A stretch of DNA of 64,000 nucleotides from JBBSBY01 sp038205805 (GTDB taxonomy: Bacteria > Desulfobacterota > Desulfomonilia > Desulfomonilales > Desulfomonilaceae), in contig JBBRBO010000005.1 in assembly GCA_038205805.1 (NCBI GenBank), forward strand, positions 1 through 64,000, given 5' to 3'. Positions 53,450-62,314 of this stretch are shown in pieces; positions within the stretch are counted from its first letter, which is position 1, and each line of letters opens with the position of its first letter. The notes beneath the pieces are model-generated. The model searched no databases. It was given only the letters and a program-made list of their open reading frames with translations, and was not told the DNA's origin. The position numbers and the translations under genes were made by a program.

Positions 53450-54634
53450 TTACTCAGGTCGTTCCACAATTATGGCTGCGCCCATGCCGCCGCCTATGCA
53501 CAGGGTTGCAAGGCCCCGTTTCGAGTTCCTGCGTTTCATTTCGTAGAGCAGCGTGGTTAGGATGCGTCCGCCGGAAGCGCCGATGGGATGTCCTAGGGCA
53601 ATAGCGCCGCCGTTGACGTTCAGAATATCCGGGTTGAAGTTGAACTCGTTGGACACGGCAAGGGCCTGGGCCGCAAAGGCCTCGTTCGCCTCGATGAGGT
53701 CTATGTCGCCAATGGTGAGGCCGGCCTTCTCAAGGGCCTTCTTCGTAGCCGGAATGGGACCCAGCCCCATGACGGAAGGATCAACTCCGCCCGAGGCGTA
53801 CGAGACGATCTTCGCCATGGGCGTGAGACCAAGCTCTTTCATCTTTTCGCCGGACATAACCAAGATCGCTACGGCGCAGTCGTTAATACCCGACGCATTT
53901 CCCGCCGTGACCGAGCCGTCCTTCTTGAAAGCGGGTTTGAGCTTACCTAGGGCGTCCTTTGTCGTGCCGAGCCGCGGGTGTTCATCCGTATCGATTACCT
54001 TGGGGTCACCTTTGCGCTGAGGAATCACCACGGGAACGATTTCATCTTTGAATTTGCCTTCCTTGATCGCCGCTTCCGCCCGTTGTTGGCTTTGGAAGGC
54101 AAAGGCGTCTTGGGCTTCCCGGGAGATGTTGTTTTGCTCGGCGACGTTTTCGGCCGTGATCCCCATGTGGTAGTTATTGAAGGCGTCCCAGAGGCCGTCA
54201 TGGACCATGAGATCGACAGCGGCTCCGTCGTTCATCCTAACACCCCAGCGCACTTTGGGGAGGCTGTAGGGGGCCGCGGACATGTTCTCCGTGCCGCCCG
54301 CTACGATGATGTCCGCATCACCGGCCTTAATGATCTGCGCGGCCAAGGACACGGATCGCAAGCCCGAGGCGCACACCTTGTTAATGGTCATGGCCGGGAC
54401 CGTCTCCGGAATGCCGGCCTTGATGAGCGCTTGCCGAGCGACATTCTGCCCTTGGCCCGCCTGCAGTACGCACCCGAAGATGAGTTCGTCCACCTGAGTG
54501 GGATCAACCCCTGTGCGCTGCAGCAGTTCCTTAATCACCAAGGCGCCTAGATCCACCGCGGGAACGGTGGTAAGAGCGCCGCCGAAAGAGCCTACCGGCG
54601 TTCTCACCGCTGAAATGATATACGCTTCTCGCAT
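53450..54634 (-). CDS. Acetyl-CoA C-acetyltransferase (thiolase)
   Basis: A 394-residue type II thiolase that condenses two acetyl-CoA or cleaves 3-ketoacyl-CoA. Catalytic residues: nucleophile Cys in INKVCASGLRSVSLA, His in GGAIALGHPIGASGGRI, and the second Cys in ATLCIGGGMG. Length and sequence fit the AtoB/PhaA group. It is a lone gene on the minus strand. With the crotonase and the acyl-CoA dehydrogenase elsewhere in the window it adds to scattered short-chain acyl-CoA metabolism. No hydroxyacyl-CoA dehydrogenase is adjacent. Confidence 0.95.
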   Translation of the reverse strand: MREAYIISAVRTPVGSFGGALTTVPAVDLGALVIKELLQRTGVDPTQVDELIFGCVLQAGQGQNVARQALIKAGIPETVPAMTINKVCASGLRSVSLAAQIIKAGDADIIVAGGTENMSAAPYSLPKVRWGVRMNDGAAVDLMVHDGLWDAFNNYHMGITAENVAEQNNISREAQDAFAFQSQQRAEAAIKEGKFKDEIVPVVIPQRKGDPKVIDTDEHPRLGTTKDALGKLKPAFKKDGSVTAGNASGINDCAVAILVMSGEKMKELGLTPMAKIVSYASGGVDPSVMGLGPIPATKKALEKAGLTIGDIDLIEANEAFAAQALAVSNEFNFNPDILNVNGGAIALGHPIGASGGRILTTLLYEMKRRNSKRGLATLCIGGGMGAAIIVERPE

Positions 54635-54730
54635 TCTAGCCTCCTGAGTATACGTGTGAGTGGATGTGTTTCTTAATCATCCAAGTGTGATTTCAATGGG
54701 TTGAGCAAACCAGGCGAACTGGCGCCGTGG

Positions 54731-55753
54731 TTACTTTCGTGCCTGCGAGGCGGCGCTCTGCGCCTGCGCCGGAACCGTGATGTTCTTCTCTCTGTAATAC
54801 TGAACGGCGCCTTTATGAAGCGGGACACTCAGCCCTTGGACCGCTGTTTCCATGGTGATGTTTCGCATAGCCGGGTGGGACTTGCCCAGCTGTTCCAGGT
54901 TTTCGAAGAGGGCCTTGGTTAAAGCGTACACAATCGGAGCATCTAGGGAAGCTGCCACGCACAGGACGCTCCTTTGAGCGATGGTATTGACGGGCTGCGG
55001 CTGATTCGGATACGTTCCGGCGGGGATTGCGTATTGAATCATGCCGGTGGGATATTCCTTTTGAACGGCCTCTACTCGAGCGGAAGGGACATTGAGGAAC
55101 GTAAGCGGCGTCTTCATATCCGCCAACAGGGAAGTGACCACGGTTGAGGGCAATCCGCCCATGAGCGTGAACACGGAAATGTCGCCTCTCCGTAAAGCCT
55201 CGGCAGCGGATACGTAGTTCATGGGTCGTCGCCGGATCTTGAATTTGTTCCCCTTTCCATCCTTCATGAGGGCGTCGATGATAAACCGGGCGCCGCTGTC
55301 GGCGGGCTCCACCGTCATGGTAAGCCCGTTCACATCCTGAATTGTGCCCGTAGTCGCTTTGTTGGATCGGATGACCAGATGGAGCGCTTCCGGCCACATG
55401 TAGCCGATGCTGCGCAGCTCCTTGACGGTGCGGCCTTTGAACAAGCCCACGCCGTTTTGCGCCATTGCGCAGAAAAGCTCATCCGCCAAAACAATGTCCG
55501 CATCGCCGATGCGAATGGCCTCGAGGTTTTCGAGAGATCCCTCGGAGACGGCCGCCGAAACCCTGATCCCTATATCGCGGAGCTTGGTGGTCCACATGGA
55601 GGCCATGCTCAGTCCATTATGATAAAAAGAGCTTCCCGGCATACCGGTAGCCATCAAGAGCGAGATGCGGGTAGCCCCGTGGCTTTGGGATTGAGCAAAC
55701 ATCGCCAATGCGCCGAGCGCAATTATGGTGACTACCGGACGAAAGGCTCGCAT
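54731..55753 (-). CDS. TAXI-type TRAP transporter solute receptor (orphan)
   Basis: 340 residues from the ATG at 55753, which begins a signal peptide (RPVVTIIALGALAMFAQSQ); a GTG at 55798 is in frame. The mature protein has the TAXI pattern of binding proteins that feed TRAP transporters: SLLMATGMPGSSFYHNGLSM, GSLENLEAIRIGDADIVLAD, ALHLVIRS and VNGLTMTVEPADSGAR. It should bind an organic acid in the periplasm. No TRAP permease genes are adjacent, so the partner lies elsewhere. The FAD oxidase gene upstream on the same strand is 122 bases away. Confidence 0.88.
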   Translation of the reverse strand: MRAFRPVVTIIALGALAMFAQSQSHGATRISLLMATGMPGSSFYHNGLSMASMWTTKLRDIGIRVSAAVSEGSLENLEAIRIGDADIVLADELFCAMAQNGVGLFKGRTVKELRSIGYMWPEALHLVIRSNKATTGTIQDVNGLTMTVEPADSGARFIIDALMKDGKGNKFKIRRRPMNYVSAAEALRRGDISVFTLMGGLPSTVVTSLLADMKTPLTFLNVPSARVEAVQKEYPTGMIQYAIPAGTYPNQPQPVNTIAQRSVLCVAASLDAPIVYALTKALFENLEQLGKSHPAMRNITMETAVQGLSVPLHKGAVQYYREKNITVPAQAQSAASQARK

Positions 55754-55875
55754 GGCATACCTGTGCCGATATATTAACCGCAGTTTGGAAAGGCTCACAT
55801 CAGTCTGTCGAAGGAAATATACATTCCATACCGCAAAAGGTCCACAGAGAATCGCACGCCCATCCGCCTCAACTT

Positions 55876-57054
55876 CTACTCTTTTCTCAGTCGAGCGCCG
55901 GCAAGCATGTCGAATACACGCTCGGCGATTGCAGGCGCCGAGGTCAGGCCGGGACTATCTATACCCACAAGGTGGATGACGGATGGGTTCACTCGATCCC
56001 ATGCGATGTGGAAGTCAGGGAAACCCACAAGTCGCGCTTGAACGCCGCTCTGGTGGGGCTCAAGGTCGCTCTCCCGGAGACCTGGGAAGAAGGCCAGGTC
56101 GCGGAGATAATCGGCCGGCGGCGGGCCGGGGGTGACGTAGTCGTCGGCGTGGCTGACGGAGAGGAGCTTGGGTCCTACGGTCACCACATTGCCGATTACG
56201 GGCTTGTGGTTCGCACAATCCAAGGTGGGGGTGAGGTGAACCCCAACCGTGTGTTGCGGCCCTGAGGCGGTGTTCACCACCAGCGGCGTTGGGTAGACGT
56301 TCATCCCGGACAGGCGGAGTTCCGGCCGACGTGAGCCGTAAAACTTCATGGAGTCCCCGCGCACCAAGGCCGCCCTCAAGGAGAAGTCAGGATCCAGTAG
56401 ACGGGCGAGACCGACCGCGCCGGTCCCCGCTGCGTTAATCAGCAGCTCGGCGGTGAAGGCGTCCTCGGCGCCGTCCCTGTAGCGCAGGGTAATTTCCACT
56501 TCGGATTGTGTGATTGCCAATCCCGTGACCGTAGCCGACGGAATGAACTTCACGCCGGCCCGTTCCGCGATGAGGGATTTGCGCCGCACAAGCTCTATGG
56601 GATCCACAATGCCGGCGCTCGGGATCAAAAGAGCCGAGAGGGCGGCTACGTTGGGCTCGAGTTCACGGACCTCGCTCCCGGAGATCTTCCGCACATTCGG
56701 GACACCGTTTTCTGCAGCGCGGCGCAGATAGGTATCGAGCCACGCCTCTTGCTCTGCGTTCACCGCCACCATGAGCTTCCCCGTTCGGATGCACGGCAGA
56801 TCCTCGCGACGACAAAAGTCGTACCAGAGGCCGATCCCGGAGACGGAAAGAGCGGCCTTGAGAGGCCGAAAACTCCGCTCGTAGATTATCCCTGAATGGA
56901 GCACCCCTGAATTGCGGGAAGTCTGGTTTTCACCCCCAGCGACCCCGGGATTCCTATCCAGGACCACGATATCTTCGAACGCTTTCGACAGACGAGCCGC
57001 AACACAAGCGCCTACGATCCCCGAACCGACTATACATACGTTTACATCCGCCAT
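55876..57054 (-). CDS. FAD-dependent oxidoreductase, L-2-hydroxyglutarate oxidase (LhgO)-like
   Basis: A 392-residue DAO-family flavoprotein. The FAD-binding loop is VCIVGSGIVGACVAARL. The segment QTSRNSGVLHSGIIYE matches the flavin-contact signature of LhgO/L2HGDH proteins, which oxidise L-2-hydroxyglutarate and pass electrons to quinones. Later segments: VDPIELVRRKSLIAERAGVK and the C-terminal FAD contact HLVGIDSPGLTSAPAIAERV. It probably associates with the inner membrane. The next gene downstream is the TAXI receptor, perhaps importing its substrate (inference). Confidence 0.87.
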   Translation of the reverse strand: MADVNVCIVGSGIVGACVAARLSKAFEDIVVLDRNPGVAGGENQTSRNSGVLHSGIIYERSFRPLKAALSVSGIGLWYDFCRREDLPCIRTGKLMVAVNAEQEAWLDTYLRRAAENGVPNVRKISGSEVRELEPNVAALSALLIPSAGIVDPIELVRRKSLIAERAGVKFIPSATVTGLAITQSEVEITLRYRDGAEDAFTAELLINAAGTGAVGLARLLDPDFSLRAALVRGDSMKFYGSRRPELRLSGMNVYPTPLVVNTASGPQHTVGVHLTPTLDCANHKPVIGNVVTVGPKLLSVSHADDYVTPGPPPADYLRDLAFFPGLRESDLEPHQSGVQARLVGFPDFHIAWDRVNPSVIHLVGIDSPGLTSAPAIAERVFDMLAGARLRKE

Positions 57055-57536
57055 AGGCTTATTGTATCACCGATTCGTAGTTGGAGAAGCAAGAGTTGGA
57101 CAGAACCTTAATGCAAAGCGTAGTCACTCAGACGGAGACGCCGCATCGCACTCTTCTACAAGCGCGCCGCGCAACTCGTGCAATCCACAAAGCGTGGTTG
57201 TTCTTTCCAAAAGAGCCGAACGAGAACGGGAGTGAGGCGTCCTACAGGAGGGAAGCGTAGTGGAGCGATCATCGAGAAGCCCATGCAGCTTCGCCGGCGC
57301 AGCGGGCCGGACCACGTCGAGGCGTGCTACCCTGCCGGTAGTATGCTATAGTGATGAGCAGTAGAAGCTCAACCAAGAACAGGGTAATTCGCTGTAATTA
57401 CGTGTGGTGAGGCCCGGTGAGCGATTCCAATTAAGCAATATAGGGTCCGCTGTTTGCGCGGTGATTACGCATTCCAAACGCGTTGAACTCGAATGAACGA
57501 TTGCTGCACTGAATCCCAGCTTTCAGGGAGTGAGTT
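57055..57536. other. Intergenic region
   Basis: About 480 bases between divergent genes. No gene, element copy or clear structure seen. Confidence 0.35.
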
Positions 57537-58082
57537 ATGATAATATGCGGAGTAATTCTCCTGAGTCTCCTGACGGCGCCGTTGATGACGGATTCGGCTT
57601 GGGCCGAGACTAAGCGGATTGTAATAGTGGGCCATGGAACGTATGACGAGGCTCAGTTGAAGGACATAAAAAAGGGAATCCTCAAGGCGACCAACGAGGA
57701 GCGGAAAAAAGAAGGACTTGAACCGCTTCAGGGTAGTGACGCTTTGGACAAAGGCGCCCTTATTCACACGAAAGATATGTGTGAGATTGCGCTGTTGCGC
57801 CATGAGTCGGACAAGTTCCCCAAGGGCAGACAAACCTTCGAAGAGAGAATAAAGGCTCTGGATGTGAGAAACGCCGCCGAGAACATCGCCCTGAGAACTA
57901 CGGAAAAGACCACGGAAAAGTGGACGGAAAAGGTGATGTCCGGCTGGATGCACAGCCCCGGTCACAGGAAAAACATCCTCACACCAAAGTTCCAGTACCT
58001 GGGTGTCGGGGTGAAGCAATGCAAAAACAATGTGGTGTACGCTACTCAGATTTTCGCCGTGACTCCGGGGAGCAAGCCCTGA
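57537..58082 (+). CDS. Exported CAP/SCP-domain protein
   Basis: 181 residues. A signal peptide (MIICGVILLSLLTAPLMTDS...AWA) is followed by a CAP domain (the SCP/PR-1 fold): TNEERKKEGLEPL, HTKDM, NAAENIALR and WMHSPGHRKNILTPKFQYLG. Bacterial CAP proteins are secreted or surface proteins of mostly unknown role. The usual first His of the CAP cavity is weakly conserved here. AGGGAG seven bases before the ATG is a good ribosome site. A dispersed element follows the gene. Confidence 0.88.
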   Translation: MIICGVILLSLLTAPLMTDSAWAETKRIVIVGHGTYDEAQLKDIKKGILKATNEERKKEGLEPLQGSDALDKGALIHTKDMCEIALLRHESDKFPKGRQTFEERIKALDVRNAAENIALRTTEKTTEKWTEKVMSGWMHSPGHRKNILTPKFQYLGVGVKQCKNNVVYATQIFAVTPGSKP

Positions 58083-58153
58083 GCGCAAATATTCACCAGC
58101 GGAGAGGATAACTTGTCTCCCCTCCGAAGCGCCCTTATATGATTCAAAGATGG

Positions 58154-58325
58154 ATACCGATGTGCTTTAAAAAGAGTAATATAGGCGGAGCTTTTATTGC
58201 AAAGCAGGTTTTTCCACCTCTTTCTAAGAAATTTGCGATTGTGAAAGTTCTTGGAGAGGGTTTGGGGAGAAACTTCTTTCAAGAAGGTTTTCCCCAATAT
58301 TACTTCTTTGCTTACGCATTGGTAT
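58154..58325 (-). repeat. Dispersed element, copy lacking hairpin II
   Basis: Both terminal repeats and hairpins I and III are present, but the long GCCGAAA hairpin is cleanly missing (AAGAAATTTGCGATTGTGAA joins its flanks). Confidence 0.88.
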
Positions 58326-58378
58326 GCCCTGTTTGTGCTCGTGGTTACTCCTGATTGTTTACTTGTGAGGATACGAAG

Positions 58379-58732
58379 GTGAATAAAGTCCTGATCTTCT
58401 TGATTGCTCTATCTTGTCTTGTAATGGGATGCGCGTCGACAAAGGCCCCGGTCAAGACCCCCGTGAACGATTCCAAGATCACGGAACAGGACATCAAGGA
58501 CGAAAGGGATCGGATGAAGGCGCTCCCACCGAACGGCTCCTACCCAAGCGCGCCGGACACCGGCATTCCGTCGGGATCGTCTCAGTCCCCGGACGTGATG
58601 AGTCCGACTTCACCCCAGATGCCCGGCGGGACCGTCGAACCCCATAGCGTCCCTCGTCAACCGAGACGGTTCATCTTCCGCGGAAATAAGGGCTATGAGG
58701 AACCCAGTTCAAGCGCATCCCCCGCAGAATAG
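58379..58732 (+). CDS. Small lipoprotein
   Basis: 117 residues from the GTG at 58379 (GAGG eight bases upstream; a TTG at 58355 is in frame). The lipoprotein signal is NKVLIFLIALSCLVMGC, with lipobox VMGC and Ala-Ser after the Cys, favouring outer-membrane sorting. The mature part is polar, rich in Pro, Ser and Lys, and probably disordered (KAPVKTPVNDSK; SQSPDVMSPTSPQMPGG). No family recognised. It sits between two element copies. Confidence 0.75.
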   Translation: MNKVLIFLIALSCLVMGCASTKAPVKTPVNDSKITEQDIKDERDRMKALPPNGSYPSAPDTGIPSGSSQSPDVMSPTSPQMPGGTVEPHSVPRQPRRFIFRGNKGYEEPSSSASPAE

Positions 58733-58794
58733 ACGTGAGAGGTCACCACGAATGAGCGAGCCGCCGATGTTCGGTCGGCCCTCACTAGGACTCT

Positions 58795-59021
58795 TACCAA
58801 TACGCTTCCAACGGAGTAAAATTGGCGCAGATCATTTTTGTAAGATTAGGTTTTCTTGAAGTCTATCTGAGAATGTTTAAGATTCGCCGAAAGACGGCAT
58901 TTTCTCCTTGAGAAAAGCCGGTTTCGGCACGTTTAGAAGTTCTTGGAGAGAGGTTCGGGGAGAAGCCTTCTTTCAAGAAGGTTCTCCTCGATATTACTTT
59001 TTTTGAGTACGCATTAGTATC
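58795..59021 (-). repeat. Dispersed hairpin-rich element, full copy
   Basis: Reverse orientation. Hairpin II is intact (CCGAAAGACGGCATTTTCTC with GAGAAAAGCCGGTTTCGG). It fills the gap before the MFS gene. Confidence 0.88.
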
Positions 59022-59085
59022 AGATCAGCCGAAGGCCGCGATCGTCGATGATTGCGACAATCCAGGCCTCGAAGAATTCATATAC

Positions 59086-60258
59086 ATGGCTAATATTTTT
59101 TATAATACTCAGTTTCTCCTTATTGCCGGCACGAATTTTTGCCTCTTCCTGATTGTTTCTACGCTCAGTTTTCTCCCTGTTATCATCGTCGAAATGGGGG
59201 GCTCCAAGGTCGATGTGGGTATCGTCATGGGCGCAATTGGGATCACCACTTTAGGGACGCTTCCGCTGGTGGCGCCGCTCATCGACAAACACGGTCGCAA
59301 AAAGTTCATGATTGTCGGGGTGTTACTCATGGGCTTGAGCAACGCCGGTTTTTTATTCTTCAGCCACTATTCGCCACTGATGGTTCTCGTGAGATTGGCC
59401 CAAGGCGTGGCCTTTGGGGCGTGCTTCAATGCATGCGCCACCGCAATTGTGGACATTGTGGAACCCGCGAAGCGCGCCCAGGGCATCGGGTTTTTCGGGG
59501 TGTCCGGCTCAATGGCCGTGGCCGTAGGTCCGTATATCGGCGAGCTTTTTCTCACCCGGTGGGGACACACGGCCTATTTCACCTTGCTTATAGCCTTCGG
59601 GGTCATAGGCATGGCCTTTGCCCTGGCAGTCAAGGAACCCCCTAAAACCGGCGAACGGCCGGTGATGCACGGGTTCTTCAACACGGCCCTGCAACCGGGC
59701 TATCCCGCCATGATGGCTATGGCGGTGATCTTCGGCTCGGGATTTGCGGCTATGAATAATTTTCTGCCGCTTCAGGCGCGTAGCATGGGGTTTTCCGCCG
59801 GCCTTTTCTTTGTGTGGTATGGAATAAGTCTTATCGCCGTGCGAATCTTGCTGGGTACGCTCCTGGATAGGGTGAACCGCGACCGAATTATCCTGGTGTG
59901 CCTTGTGGGGTTCGGCATAAACCTGGGGTTCACATCCCAGATACATTCAATGCTGCATGTGTGCTTGCTGGGGGCGCTCTTCGGCGTGGTTCAGGGTATT
60001 TCGTACCCCGCCATGATGGCCCGCATGGTGGATAGGTCCAATGAGAGCAACAGAGCGGTCGTGGTGGCGTTGTTCACGGGATCGTTCGGGGTGGGGATTA
60101 ACCTTTCCGTGTTGGTGTGGGGGGTTTTAGCCGACTTAGGGGGATTGCCTTTTATGTTCATGGCGGGCTCGGCTCTCATGTTCATCGGCGCCGTGGCTTC
60201 TATGTTCTTTTTTGCGGGGAAACGGAGGCTTCCCGTGTATAATACGAATGCGCAATAA
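59086..60258 (+). CDS. Major facilitator superfamily transporter
   Basis: A 390-residue inner-membrane protein with about twelve helices. The MFS motif after helix 2 is LIDKHGRKKFMIVG, and helix 4 contains LVRLAQGVAFGACFNACATA. The second half repeats the pattern (TLLDRVNRDRIILV). Substrate unknown; it resembles the YfcJ/arabinose-efflux-like group of small-molecule exporters. The final residues NTNAQ and the stop are supplied by the terminal repeat of a dispersed element, which begins inside the gene. Confidence 0.88.
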   Translation: MANIFYNTQFLLIAGTNFCLFLIVSTLSFLPVIIVEMGGSKVDVGIVMGAIGITTLGTLPLVAPLIDKHGRKKFMIVGVLLMGLSNAGFLFFSHYSPLMVLVRLAQGVAFGACFNACATAIVDIVEPAKRAQGIGFFGVSGSMAVAVGPYIGELFLTRWGHTAYFTLLIAFGVIGMAFALAVKEPPKTGERPVMHGFFNTALQPGYPAMMAMAVIFGSGFAAMNNFLPLQARSMGFSAGLFFVWYGISLIAVRILLGTLLDRVNRDRIILVCLVGFGINLGFTSQIHSMLHVCLLGALFGVVQGISYPAMMARMVDRSNESNRAVVVALFTGSFGVGINLSVLVWGVLADLGGLPFMFMAGSALMFIGAVASMFFFAGKRRLPVYNTNAQ

Positions 60259-60465
60259 AAGAAGTAATATTGGAGAGAACCTTCTTGAAAGAAGTTTCTC
60301 CCCAAACTCCTCTCCAAGAATTTTCGCAATTGCGCAAACCGGTTTTTCCCAAGGATAAAAGGCCGCTTTCGGCGATTATCATAAATTTTCTTAGAAAGAA
60401 GTTAGAAAAACTGCTTTGCAACAAAAGCTCCGCCGATCTTGCTTTTTGATAGCACATCGGTATGA
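60241..60465 (+). repeat. Dispersed hairpin-rich element, full copy overlapping the MFS gene end
   Basis: AATACGAATGCGCAATAAAA opens the element and provides the MFS stop codon. The right end is GATAGCACATCGGTATGA. Confidence 0.9.
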
Positions 60466-60496
60466 AACCCTCTTCCATGCAGATACGCGGCGACCT

Positions 60497-61390
60497 TTAC
60501 TGATACTTAGTAAGAATGGTATTCAGGTGTTGCTTCGTTTGCATCCCCACCATGGTTTCCTTGATTTCGGCGTTGCGGATTAGATATATAGTCGGCAGCA
60601 ATCTAACGCCGAACACCTGAAAGAGATCTTTTTCGCTATTGTTGATCCTCCCGACTACTGCTTTTCCTTCAAATTGCTTAGCGAGTTCCTCGAAGACGGA
60701 ATCCATCCGTCTGCACGCGCCTCACCAGTCCGCGTAGAACATAATGAGGACGGGCATAGACATGGATTGCTGTTGCACCTGCGACTCGAAGGTCTTCCCC
60801 ACGATATACTGAACATCCCCGGGTCCGAGAGCGGCGCGATTCGTGCCGCGGAATCCGCCTTGACGTAGGAACATGGTGAGGACCAGAGCCACCAAGAGAA
60901 CGGCGATTCCCCCGAGGATCCACATCCCGTAATTGACGGATTGTTCTTCTTGGGGCTCATCATCGCCATAACCCGGGGGGCGATACAGAGGCGCCATGGG
61001 AGAGTCGGCGGGGTGAGATGACGCCTTGGCGATCACCAGCCCGCAGCGTGCGCACTCGGTTTCGGGTCGCGGCTGAGGGAAAGCGCATGAGGGACAAGTC
61101 CAGAGGTCCTGCTGAGCAGCTGTCTTGGGACGCGCAAATTGGTACTGAGCATCCACGGCAGGGGGGTCCGGAGACTCCGGGGCCTGCGCAGGAGCCCGCT
61201 CTCGTGGCGGAGGCTTTGGTTTCGCCGAAAGAGCACCCGCGGCCATGAGTTTAGCGACGACCTTGTGAAGTCCCGCTTTCGTGAGCCGGTATTTTTCTTG
61301 TAACTCCGCGTCGCTCATGCCGGCCCGTATGTCCGCCACTATCTCTTTCGCATTGAGACTACGTTTCTGGGGCTCCGTCACTAAGATCAC
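60497..61390 (-). CDS. Membrane-anchored selenocysteine thioredoxin with zinc ribbon
   Basis: 297 residues if UGA at 60724-60722 is read as selenocysteine (residue 223). Layout: a small helical domain (residues 10-52), a Pro-rich linker, a zinc ribbon with CPSC and CARC (about 98-115), one transmembrane helix (about 157-176), and a thioredoxin domain. The redox motif is FYADW-Sec-GAC, the WCGAC motif with Cys replaced by Sec, and the frame continues without a shift (RRMDSVFEELAKQFEG) to the cis-Pro loop LLPTIYLI. A SECIS-like hairpin lies at the right distance. The thioredoxin domain should be periplasmic. The start may be the second GTG at 61381. A glutaredoxin gene lies 34 bases upstream. 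Confidence 0.85.
60694..60724 (-). promoter_or_regulatory. UGA codon and predicted bacterial SECIS hairpin
   Basis: On the minus strand UGA, nine bases, stem AGACGGA, loop TGGAT, stem TCCGTCT. A seven-pair perfect stem with the loop 16 bases after the UGA and a G in its first two positions meets the described bacterial SECIS consensus. Confidence 0.75.
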
Positions 61391-61424
61391 CTACGGCGGC
61401 AAAGACCGCGGTTACGGCTCGCCA

Positions 61425-61688
61425 CTAGAGGGAAAGCTCGTTGAGCTTCCATTCCAGGTCAGCGTCGCTGGGTTCGATCAACACGGTGTTATCGGGGAAG
61501 ACGATCACCGGAATCCTGACCGATCCGCCATTGGCTTGACGGACAAAGGTTTCGGCGGCCGGGTCCGAATCGATATTCCGCCACGTGTATGTAACAGCTT
61601 TTCCATCCAGGAGACGCCGAGAACGTTTCGCATCCGGACACCATTCAGCGCCGTAGACAGTGATGATCGTATCATCCAATATGGGCAA
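61425..61688 (-). CDS. Glutaredoxin-like protein with CPDA site
   Basis: 87 residues, starting at a TTG at 61688 chosen because GGAGG lies six bases upstream. Glutaredoxin fold: TIITVYGAEWCPDAKRSRRL at the N-terminus, then VRIPVIVFPDNTVLIEPSDA with the cis-Pro of the TVP-type loop. The active site is CPDA, so the second Cys of the related WCPDC proteins (mycoredoxin-like) is Ala, giving a one-Cys site that would need a partner thiol. The selenothioredoxin gene follows 34 bases downstream and may be that partner. Confidence 0.82.
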   Translation of the reverse strand: MPILDDTIITVYGAEWCPDAKRSRRLLDGKAVTYTWRNIDSDPAAETFVRQANGGSVRIPVIVFPDNTVLIEPSDADLEWKLNELSL

Positions 61689-61744
61689 TTCATTCCTCCA
61701 ATGGGCGTAATTCGATCACATTCCGGAGATCGGCCGCGTCTTCT

Positions 61745-62076
61745 CATATCAATGCGTAATCAAAGAAGTAATACTGGAGAGAACCTTCTTGAAAGAAGTT
61801 TCTCCCCAAACCCCCATAGGCGCTAACTTAAGGGTTGTAACTACCTGAAATTATTAAAACCGGTAATCAACATCCGTAATGATTTCCATTTAAAGGTAGC
61901 GCTTATGCCCCAAACCCCTCTCCAAGAACTTTCGCAATTGCCGGAATCGGCTTTTCTCAAGGAGAAAATGCCGCTTCCGGCAATTATCACCCATTTCTTA
62001 GAAAGAGGTTGGAAAAACCTGCTTTGCAATAAAAGATACGCCTCTATTACTTTCTTGCCGGCCGGCACATCGGTAT
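61745..62076 (+). repeat. Dispersed hairpin-rich element, interrupted by a MITE
   Basis: Left end and hairpin I run to 61814. A 93-bp insertion follows, and the element resumes at 61908 with a repeated CCCCAAACCCC and goes on to the right end (GGCACATCGGTAT). Confidence 0.92.
61815..61907 (+). mobile_element. 93-bp miniature inverted-repeat element inserted in a dispersed repeat
   Basis: Ends CATAGGCGCTAACTT and, inverted, CATAAGCGCTACCTT: 15-bp terminal inverted repeats with two mismatches. It is flanked by an 11-bp target duplication CCCCAAACCCC (61804-61814 and 61908-61918). No coding capacity. The duplication length fits IS4-family transposases, but no parent element is in the window. 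Confidence 0.88.
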
Positions 62077-62314
62077 CAGCTCAGACACTTGATTGCTCGG
62101 GCGCTCAGGACGAAAACGTAACCACCACCGAGCGTCGAGCCGTCTTACATACTCTGAACGACTACAAAGAACATACATACGCGCCGATCTTTGGCGTCAT
62201 TTTACCTAAATCCCCTCAAAAAGCTATCTTCTCGGCTAAACGCGGCGCCGTTTTGGTGAATACAGTCGCATCTACAGAGGCATAGATAAAAAATCATCTT
62301 TCTCCATGATCGAG

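Noticed and set aside
60497..61390. Thioredoxin gene broken by a stop codon (pseudogene)
   Set aside because: The frame continues without a shift, the UGA sits exactly at the redox Cys, and a SECIS-like hairpin follows, so selenocysteine is the better reading.
61905..62285. Plus-strand open frame of 126 codons
   Set aside because: Its first half is translated from the dispersed element (hairpin II and III sequence), as are similar frames at 50103, 39268 and 33458.
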